From Burkholderiales bacterium (GTDB lineage Bacteria; Pseudomonadota; Gammaproteobacteria; Burkholderiales; SG8-39): DNA of 64,000 nucleotides. The DNA lies in contig JADLAV010000047.1 of assembly GCA_020848075.1 (NCBI GenBank), forward strand, positions 32,026 through 96,025. The letters are read 5' to 3'. A model generated the notes under the pieces. It had not been told where the DNA came from, ran no database searches, and worked only from the letters and a program-made list of their open reading frames with translations. The translations under genes were made by a program, and so were the position numbers. Shown piece after piece: positions 30,201 to 36,523 of this stretch. Positions within the stretch are counted from its first letter, which is position 1. Each line of letters begins with the position of its first letter.

Positions 30201-32078
30201 ATGGAGCAGGCGGTCCAGACCGTCATCGGCGGGCTGCTCCAGGGCACCGTGTTCGGAGTCGTCGCGCTGGGGTTCGCGCTCGTCTTCCGCGTCACCGGCG
30301 CGATCAACCTCTCGCAGGGCGCATTCTGCATCGTCGGCGCGCTCGCGATGTACTCGTTCCAAGTCTCGCTCGGCTGGCCGGGGTGGGCCGCGGCCGCGGC
30401 CGCGGTTGGGGTGACTGCCGCCGCCGGCGCCGTGATCGGCGCGACGACGTTCGTGCCGGCGCTCTCGCGGCTGCCGGTGAGCAGCATGCTGATCCTCACC
30501 GCGGGGCTGCTGACGACGCTCGAAGGCCTGTCGCTCGTCGTCTGGGGAAGCCAGCCCTATGCGCTCCCGCCCTTCTCCGGCGAGGCGCCGGTGTCGGTGC
30601 TCGGCGTTCGCCTGCCGACGCAGGGGTTCTGGATCGTCGGCGCAGCTGCCGCGATCATTGCCGGCGTCTGGTTCCTGCTTATGCGCACGGCGCTCGGGCG
30701 GGCGCTGCGTGCCTGCGCCGAGAATCCGACCGCCGCACGCCTCATGGGCATCGACGTCCCGCGCATGACGCTCTTCGCCTTCACGCTGGCCGCGCTCATC
30801 GCGGGCATCGGCGGCATCGCGGTCGCCCCAATCCTGTCGTTCCAGTTCGACACCGGGCGCCTGTTCACCATCGCGGGGTTCAGCGCGGTCGCGATCGGCG
30901 GGCTCGGTTCGCTGGTGGGCTCGGTCGCCGGCGGCGAGCTGCTCGGGGTCGCCGAGCAGCTCGCGGCGGGCTACATCTCGTCGCTCTTCGCGAACGGCAT
31001 CGCGCTCGCGCTCCTCATCCTCACGCTCCTCGTGCGCCCGAGCGGCCTCCTCACCGCGAAGCGCACGCGCCGCGAGGACGTGCGGGACGAGCACCGCATC
31101 TACCACCCGGTGGTGCGACTGAGAGGGCGTCGTGCCGTCGTCTTCGGTCTCGGCGCCGTCGCGGCGCTCGCCGTGCTGCCCTGGATCGTGCCGCCAGGCC
31201 TCATGAACTCCGTCGTCATCACCGGCATCCTCTTCATCAGCGTGCTGGGCCTCGACGTTCTCATGGGCTACTGTGGGCAGGTGAGCCTCGGCCAGGCGGG
31301 CTTCATGGCGGTCGGCGGCTACACCGCCGCGATCCTCGCGACCAATCACGGCTGGCCGCCCCTCGCCGGAATCGCGGCGGGCCTCGTGCTGTCGCTGGCG
31401 TGCGCGGTCGCGCTGTCGCTCGTCACCATGCGCCTGCGCGGGCACTATCTGGCGCTCGCGACGCTCGCATTCGGCCTGCTCGTCGAGTCGCTCGCCGTCG
31501 GCATGACGGAGACCACGGGCGGCCCCTCCGGCCTCGTCGGCGTGCCCTCCTTCTCCGTCGGCCCGTTCGACTTCGGCACACCGCTCGCGATGTACTACCT
31601 CGTCGCCGCGGTGATCGTGGTCCTCGTTCTCGTGCTTCTCGGCGGACTGCGCTCGGGCTTCGGCCGCGCGCTGCAGGCCGTGCGCACGGACCAGACCGCT
31701 GCCGCAGCGCTCGGCATCAACGTGCCGCGCTACAAGATGGCGGCGTTTGCCGCGAGCGCCGCGGCTGCGTCGTTGTCGGGGAGCCTCTACGCCTTCCACC
31801 TGAATTTCCTCTCGCCCGACATGGTCGGCCTCGCGCGGTCGCTCGAGATGATCGCGATGCTCGTCGTCGGCGGCGAGGGCACGCTGGTCGGGTCGCTCTT
31901 CGGGGTCGCGCTCCTCACGCTCCTTCCCACCATCTTCCAGCCGCTCGCGCTCTACAAGACGTTCGCCGAAGGGCTGCTGCTCGTGCTCGCCGTGCGCTAT
32001 CTCCCGGGTGGGATCTTCGGTGTGTTCGCGCAGCGGGTCCTCAATCCTTCCGCGCGCCCGGCACGGAGCGCAGCATGA
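30201..32078 (+). CDS. Fused branched-chain amino acid ABC permease (LivH-LivM)
   Basis: The 625-residue protein joins a LivH-type permease (residues about 1-290, start MEQAVQTVIGGLLQGTVFG) to a LivM-type permease (from about 310, with LDVLMGYCGQVSLGQAGFMA). Each half has the expected set of hydrophobic segments and an EAA-like loop (RALRACAENPTAARLMGID and RALQAVRTDQTAAAALGIN). In most bacteria these are separate genes. There is no frameshift or internal stop at the junction. The stop overlaps the livG start as ATGA. Confidence 0.94.
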   Translation: MEQAVQTVIGGLLQGTVFGVVALGFALVFRVTGAINLSQGAFCIVGALAMYSFQVSLGWPGWAAAAAAVGVTAAAGAVIGATTFVPALSRLPVSSMLILTAGLLTTLEGLSLVVWGSQPYALPPFSGEAPVSVLGVRLPTQGFWIVGAAAAIIAGVWFLLMRTALGRALRACAENPTAARLMGIDVPRMTLFAFTLAALIAGIGGIAVAPILSFQFDTGRLFTIAGFSAVAIGGLGSLVGSVAGGELLGVAEQLAAGYISSLFANGIALALLILTLLVRPSGLLTAKRTRREDVRDEHRIYHPVVRLRGRRAVVFGLGAVAALAVLPWIVPPGLMNSVVITGILFISVLGLDVLMGYCGQVSLGQAGFMAVGGYTAAILATNHGWPPLAGIAAGLVLSLACAVALSLVTMRLRGHYLALATLAFGLLVESLAVGMTETTGGPSGLVGVPSFSVGPFDFGTPLAMYYLVAAVIVVLVLVLLGGLRSGFGRALQAVRTDQTAAAALGINVPRYKMAAFAASAAAASLSGSLYAFHLNFLSPDMVGLARSLEMIAMLVVGGEGTLVGSLFGVALLTLLPTIFQPLALYKTFAEGLLLVLAVRYLPGGIFGVFAQRVLNPSARPARSAA

Positions 32079-32845
32079 GCGTGCCGGCGCTCGAGGCAGT
32101 CAATCTCGCAAAATCCTTCGGCGGCGTGCGCGCGGCGCACGACGTGTCGTTCTCCGTCCCGGGCGGGAGCCTCGCGGCGCTGATCGGTCCGAACGGCGCC
32201 GGGAAGACGACTCTCTTCAATCTCGTCACGCGACTCTACGAGCCCGACGCGGGCGAGATGCGCTTCTACGGCCGGCCGCTCGCCGGTCTCCCTGCCGCGA
32301 GAATCGCCGCGCTCGGGCTCGTGCGCACCTTCCAGGCGGCGCGCATCTTCCCCGGGATGACCACGCTCGAGAACGTGCTCGCGGGCGCGCACCTGCACGT
32401 GCGCGCTTCCGCCTGGCGTCAGATGCTCTGGCTGCCCGGCGCGCGGGGCGAGGAGCGCGAGCTCGTCCGGCGCGCAGACGCTCTGCTCGACCTCACCGGG
32501 CTCTTGCCGTTTCGCGACGCTGCCGCGACCGACCTGCCGATGGGCGCGCAGAAGCTCCTCGAAGTCGTCCGCGCGCTGATGGCGCGGCCGCGCGTCGTCC
32601 TGCTCGACGAGCCCGCGGCGGGTCTCAACGACGCCGAGACCGCGGAGCTCGGCTCGCTCCTGCGCGCGGTGCGCGCGAGCGGCGTCACCGTCGTCGTGGT
32701 CGAGCACAACATGTCGCTCGTGATGGGCGTCGCCGACCAAGTGATCGTGCTCGACACCGGCGCGGTGGTCGCCGCGGGGACGCCCGCCGAGATCCAGAAA
32801 AATCCGCGCGTGATCGAGGCGTACGTCGGGAAGGAGGCGGCGTGA
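32075..32845 (+). CDS. livG: Branched-chain amino acid ABC transporter ATPase LivG
   Basis: The 256-residue ATPase has Walker A GPNGAGKTT, Walker B VVLLDEPAAGLND and the switch histidine in VVVVEHNM. The family signature loop is atypical: DLPMGAQKLLEVVRALMA replaces the usual LSYGQQR-like form, as is seen in part of the LivG group. ATGA overlap with the permease and GTGA overlap with livF show a coupled operon. Confidence 0.94.
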   Translation: MSVPALEAVNLAKSFGGVRAAHDVSFSVPGGSLAALIGPNGAGKTTLFNLVTRLYEPDAGEMRFYGRPLAGLPAARIAALGLVRTFQAARIFPGMTTLENVLAGAHLHVRASAWRQMLWLPGARGEERELVRRADALLDLTGLLPFRDAAATDLPMGAQKLLEVVRALMARPRVVLLDEPAAGLNDAETAELGSLLRAVRASGVTVVVVEHNMSLVMGVADQVIVLDTGAVVAAGTPAEIQKNPRVIEAYVGKEAA

Positions 32846-33645
32846 CGCTCGAAGCGAGATCGCTTTCCGCAGGCTACGCCGGCCGCGCCGTGGTGCACGG
32901 CATCGACCTCGCGCTCGAGGCAGGCGAGATCGTCGCGCTCGTCGGCGCGAACGGCGCGGGGAAATCCACGCTCGCCAAGTCGATCTCGGGGCTGCTGCCC
33001 GCGCTCTCCGGGCGCATCCTCCTCGACGGGAAACCGATCGAGAGGGCTTCGCCTGCCGAGCGCGTGCGCCTCGGCATCGCGCACGTCCCGGAAGGACGGC
33101 AGGTGTTCTCCGGGCTGTCGATCGCGGAGAACCTGCGGCTCGGCGCGTGGGTGCACCGCCGCGCCTTGAGCGAGATGGAGATGGAACGACGCATCGCGCG
33201 CGTGTGCGAGGCGTTCCCGGTGCTCGTCGAGCGCCTGCAGCATCCTGGCGGCACGCTCTCGGGCGGCCAGCAGCAGATGCTCGCGATCGCGCGCGGCCTC
33301 ATGGCCGAGCCGCGCTACCTCATCCTCGACGAACCCTCGCTCGGGCTCTCGCCGATCCTGGTCGTCGAGATCTTTCGCATGATCGAGGCCCTGCGCGGGC
33401 GCGGCATCGCCATCCTCCTCTCCGAGCAGAACGCGCGCATGAGCCTCGCCATCGCCGATCGCGCCTACGTGATCGAGACCGGCCGCGTCACGATCGAGGG
33501 CGCAGGGCGCGAACTGCTCCGCCGCCGCGAGGTGATCGAGCGCTACCTCGGCGTCGGCAAGGGCGTCGGCGCGAGCGACGACGCCCGCAGCGCGCGTCTG
33601 ACCGAAGGGTTGCGGCGGATTTTTTCGAGCCGCCGAATCAGCTAG
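32842..33645 (+). CDS. livF: Branched-chain amino acid ABC transporter ATPase LivF
   Basis: The 267-residue ATPase has Walker A GANGAGKST, the signature LSGGQQQMLAIARGLM and Walker B LILDEPSLGLSP, with HVPEGRQVFSGLSIAENL typical of LivF. The start is the GTG that overlaps the livG stop. The C-terminal 25 residues (after RYLGVGKG) go beyond the usual LivF end and are basic. This ends the transporter operon. Confidence 0.94.
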   Translation: MTLEARSLSAGYAGRAVVHGIDLALEAGEIVALVGANGAGKSTLAKSISGLLPALSGRILLDGKPIERASPAERVRLGIAHVPEGRQVFSGLSIAENLRLGAWVHRRALSEMEMERRIARVCEAFPVLVERLQHPGGTLSGGQQQMLAIARGLMAEPRYLILDEPSLGLSPILVVEIFRMIEALRGRGIAILLSEQNARMSLAIADRAYVIETGRVTIEGAGRELLRRREVIERYLGVGKGVGASDDARSARLTEGLRRIFSSRRIS

Positions 33646-33905
33646 GGAAACTCCGAGATCTAGTCATCGCCGCGCAAGCGTGAATCCAGCAAGTCGTTGA
33701 TTGCGCTTGAGCTGGAATCCCGCCTCCGATACGAGCAGTCGGGAGACGACGACCTTGGGCGGGGATGACTTTGCGCGACGCGAACCTCGAATCCCGCGAT
33801 CGGCGAGCCTACGGCCGCGAGAGTTGTCGAGAGATTTTACGGCCCGGTCGGCCGGTCGGTGCCAGCCATTGGTCAACACATTGATTCCTTGCAATTCTCC
33901 AAGAT

Positions 33906-33921
33906 AGGCACGACTCTTGCG
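33906..33921 (+). promoter_or_regulatory. Sigma-54 (RpoN) promoter of the PEP-CTERM gene
   Basis: The sequence reads GGCACG, four bases, TTGC, with GG at -24 and GC at -12 separated by exactly 10 bases. This matches the consensus TGGCACG-N4-TTGC at all but the first base. The start would be near 33932, 49 bases before the ATG. RpoN with the PrsK/PrsR two-component pair controls PEP-CTERM genes in some exosortase systems (established knowledge). Confidence 0.8.
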
Positions 33922-33930
33922 ATAGGCTTC

Positions 33931-33948
33931 TCGACAGCGATCTGTCGA
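33931..33948 (+). repeat. 7-bp perfect dyad at the predicted mRNA 5' end
   Basis: TCGACAG-CGAT-CTGTCGA covers the predicted start site of the sigma-54 transcript to about +17. As RNA it would form a 5'-terminal stem-loop that could protect the message; as DNA it could be an operator. Confidence 0.6.
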
Positions 33949-33980
33949 TATCGGCTTTGACCTGAAAGGAGAGAGAAGCA

Positions 33981-34697
33981 ATGAGGAGCTGGACGAAGTT
34001 CGGGTGCTCGGCCGTCGCGGCCATGGCGCTCCTCGCCGCAACGGGTGCGCAAGCGGCGCTCATCACGAACGGCTTCACCTTCGCCGTCGCCACGGGCAGT
34101 GACACGGATATCGGGACCCACTTCCACTCGAGTACGGGCGGCGACTACGGCAACCCGGCCGGGAAAGCCGAGGTCGGACGGTTCACCATCGAGGAGGTGC
34201 GCGGCCTGTCGGAGTACGACCTCACCGGACTCGGAAGCTCCGTCACCTCGGCGTTCGTGACCTTCAACGTCTACAAGCAGGGCGGTCTCTTCTCCGGCGT
34301 TAACGACACGCCCTTCACCGGCACGATCCTGATCGATGCGTACGCGGGCAACAATGCGGAGGATATCTCCGATTACGAGGCCGCAACGCGAGGGGGCGTC
34401 GGCAGCTTCTCGGTGACGCGCAGCCCCACAAGCCCGGCCTTGGGTACCGTGTTCAGCTTCGACATCACCGCCCTCCTCAATGCGGCGCTCGCGGACAGCT
34501 TGACCTCATTCGGCATCCGGCTGCGCGAGGATCGCGGCGGGCCGGACTACGAGTCTAGCCGCGCCTGGACCTTCGACAATTTCCGACTGACCACGGACGA
34601 CCAGTCGACCGGGACCGTGCCGCTGCCGGCGACGTTCTGGCTCTTCGGCATCGGGCTCGCCGCGCTCTTCGGGGTACGGCGCACCGCGCGTAGCTGA
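33981..34697 (+). CDS. PEP-CTERM sorting-domain protein
   Basis: The 238-residue protein has a signal peptide (residues 1-25, cleavage near TGAQA-ALI), a beta-rich, Gly/Ser/Thr-rich middle part, and a C-terminal sorting signal: VPLPATFWLFGIG at residues 213-225, a hydrophobic stretch, then basic residues ending RRTARS. This tripartite tail is recognised by exosortase (EpsH type), which cleaves and re-anchors proteins linked to exopolysaccharide production. The VPLPA form is a known variant of the PEP motif. No exosortase lies in this window. A sigma-54 promoter precedes it and a strong terminator follows, so it is a single-gene unit. Confidence 0.9.
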   Translation: MRSWTKFGCSAVAAMALLAATGAQAALITNGFTFAVATGSDTDIGTHFHSSTGGDYGNPAGKAEVGRFTIEEVRGLSEYDLTGLGSSVTSAFVTFNVYKQGGLFSGVNDTPFTGTILIDAYAGNNAEDISDYEAATRGGVGSFSVTRSPTSPALGTVFSFDITALLNAALADSLTSFGIRLREDRGGPDYESSRAWTFDNFRLTTDDQSTGTVPLPATFWLFGIGLAALFGVRRTARS

Positions 34698-35089
34698 ACG
34701 GCATCGAGCACGGCAACCGCAGGCGCGCGGGCCCCGGGCCACCCCGGGGCCCGCTTTCTTTTCACCGCTGCGGCCGAAACCCGTCCAACCTCGCAGTGCC
34801 GACGGCGATTGCCCCAGCGCAACACGCACCGACGCACGGCGCGTGCGAGCGCCGCGCCGACGCCCGCCGGTCAACGCCGGGCGACCGGAATTCTCCAAGC
34901 GAAATCAAACCACGCGCCGACTTGCCTCGCGTGACGTCGCAATTTTGCGCCGCAACCTTATGCCGCAAGCGTAGGCGGGAACGTGCAATCCTCCCACCCA
35001 GTTCACAGGAGTTTTCAATCTCGCCGGGTCGAAAGCCGTAGTCTCAGCGCGTACGCGACGACGTGAACGAGCACCATGGAGGAACCCGC
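34698..35089 (+). other. Intergenic region between PEP-CTERM gene and RMF-like gene
   Basis: This 392-base gap starts with the terminator listed separately. The rest has no credible frame on either strand. No clear promoter can be seen for the small gene that follows; a good GGAGG ribosome site occurs just before its ATG. Confidence 0.5.
34727..34762 (+). terminator. Intrinsic terminator after the PEP-CTERM gene
   Basis: A GC-only stem of at least nine pairs, GCGGGCCCC and GGGGCCCGC, with two more possible pairs, is followed by TTTCTTTT. It lies about 30 bases after the stop codon. Confidence 0.9.
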
Positions 35090-35362
35090 ATGTTCAGCGA
35101 TCTGGAGCACAGGGCATTTCTGTTGGGGCGCCGCATGTCCGGCGCGGCCTTCTCGTTGGACGACAATCCGTACACGCAGCTGCAGCCGCGCCTCGCGCGG
35201 AAATGGCTCGACGGGTTCGTGTACGAGAACGCGTTTCTGCGGCACGTGGGCCGTCCGGCGAGCGAGGTGCACGGCGCGCGCGCCGAGGCGCACGAACCGG
35301 GACGCGCCGAGGCGCCGGCGTACGAGGTGACCCTGCTCGACGCGAGACGCGTCCGCGCCTGA
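35090..35362 (+). CDS. Small protein with RMF/CrpP-like motif
   Basis: The 90-residue protein has a GRRMSGAAFSLDDNPY segment (residues 13-28) followed by WLDGF at 39-43. This spacing recalls the ribosome modulation factor/CrpP fold (a Gly-rich turn, C/N-P-Y/F, then W-x-x-G-[WF]). RMF dimerises 70S ribosomes in stationary phase; small relatives have other roles. I infer the relation from this pattern only. The C-terminal 40 residues are Ala/Arg/Glu-rich and not part of it. The ATG is preceded by GGAGG with seven bases of spacing; an upstream in-frame GTG at 35063 is less likely. Confidence 0.55.
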   Translation: MFSDLEHRAFLLGRRMSGAAFSLDDNPYTQLQPRLARKWLDGFVYENAFLRHVGRPASEVHGARAEAHEPGRAEAPAYEVTLLDARRVRA

Positions 35363-35509
35363 GCGACCGCGCGGGCCGCGGCGGCTGAGTCGCGGGGCGT
35401 CCACCGCATGGCCGCCGCGCCGGCATGCGCTCGGCCGTGCGGCCAAGCTTGCGTGCGGATGCCGTTCTGGCGCTATCCTACGGGCAATCAACGACAAGAC
35501 AGGCCCGGA

Positions 35510-36415
35510 ATGACGTCGAACGCGCGGAGTCTCGCGCTCCTTTTCGCGGACGTGAGCGGCAGCACCACGCTGTACGAAAAGCTCGGCGACCGCGCGGCCC
35601 TGGCCGCCGTGGAGGCCGTGGTCGCCGTCATGAAGCGCGCGGTCGCGGACTATCGGGGCACCGTGGTGAAGACGATCGGCGACGAGGTCATGGCGGCCTT
35701 CCCCGATGCCGACGCCGCGCTGCAGGCCGCAAGCGACATGCAGAACCGCGTCGCGGCCCTGCCGCCCGCCGGCGACGTGCAGCTCGCGATCCGCATCGGC
35801 TTCCACTACGGCGAGGTGCTCGAGGAGAACGGCGACTATTTCGGCGACGCGGTCAACACCGCGGCGCGCATGGCCGGCTTCGCGAAGGGCGGCCAGATCA
35901 TCACCACCGGCAAGACGGTCGCGGCGCTTTCGCCGATGCTGCGCGAGGGCACCCGCGAGGTGGCGGCGCTCGCGGTGAAGGGCAAGCAGTCCGAGGTGGA
36001 GGTCTGCGAGGTGCTGTGGCAGACCGGGGACGATCTCACGATGCTCGCGTCGAATCGCGGCCCGGCGATTGCCGAATCGGTCCTGCGCCTGACGCACGGC
36101 GTGCGCACGCTGGTGATGGACGACGCGGTGCCCGCGGTGCAGATCGGCCGCGACGCGACCCACGACATTCCGATCGCGGACCGGATGGCCTCGCGCCTGC
36201 ACGGACGCATCGAGCGCCGCGCCGACCGCTTCTACTACGTCGATCTCAGTACGAACGGGACTTTCGTCACGCTCGCGGGCGACGCGGAAACGGTCGTGCG
36301 GCGCGATCAGGTGCTGCTGCACGGTCACGGGACGCTGAGCTTCGGCCACTCCGCGAGCGCTCCCGGCGCGGAGGTGGTGACCTTCGTCTGTGAGGTCCGG
36401 CCGAGGAATTCGTGA
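35510..36415 (+). CDS. Class III adenylate cyclase with C-terminal FHA domain
   Basis: The 301-residue protein has a class III cyclase domain (residues 1-170) with metal aspartates Asp14 (LLFADVSGST) and Asp58 (KTIGDEVMAAF), substrate-selecting Lys54 and Asp113, and transition-state residues Asn116 and Arg120 in GDAVNTAARMA. All are intact and point to cAMP rather than cGMP. Residues about 195-295 form an FHA domain with IGRD, SRLHGRIE and STNGTFV, which binds phosphothreonine. There is no membrane segment. It converges with a Ser/Thr kinase gene, so the FHA ligand may be that kinase or its targets. Confidence 0.88.
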   Translation: MTSNARSLALLFADVSGSTTLYEKLGDRAALAAVEAVVAVMKRAVADYRGTVVKTIGDEVMAAFPDADAALQAASDMQNRVAALPPAGDVQLAIRIGFHYGEVLEENGDYFGDAVNTAARMAGFAKGGQIITTGKTVAALSPMLREGTREVAALAVKGKQSEVEVCEVLWQTGDDLTMLASNRGPAIAESVLRLTHGVRTLVMDDAVPAVQIGRDATHDIPIADRMASRLHGRIERRADRFYYVDLSTNGTFVTLAGDAETVVRRDQVLLHGHGTLSFGHSASAPGAEVVTFVCEVRPRNS

Positions 36416-36468
36416 GCCCGCGGAGCGGCAAGCGCCGCGTCCAGGCAATCCGCGCCGGCTCCCCGCGA

Positions 36469-36503
36469 CCCCTGCCCCCGAGTGCTGTTATCGGGGGGCG
36501 GGG
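36469..36503. terminator. Hairpin between convergent cyclase and kinase genes
   Basis: CCCCTGCCCCCGA and TCGGGGGGCGGGG pair at 11 of 13 positions around a 9-base loop in the 108-base gap between two convergent genes. It could end transcription from both sides. T runs are lacking, so efficiency is unclear. Confidence 0.5.
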
Positions 36504-36523
36504 ATGACTCGGGTCGGATCTTC

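Larger units (their letters stand above)
33646..33980 (+). other. Intergenic region upstream of the PEP-CTERM gene
   Basis: The 335 bases have no credible coding frame and are less GC-rich than the flanks, especially the last 120 bases. They carry the sigma-54 promoter and the leader dyad listed separately. A small TCAA-CACA-TTGA dyad at about 33872-33883 is a possible activator site, but its identity is unknown. Confidence 0.6.

Noticed and set aside
30383..32845. 820-codon plus-strand frame ending in LivG
   Set aside because: All before 32075 is an Arg-rich shadow of the fused permease; LivG starts at the ATGA overlap.
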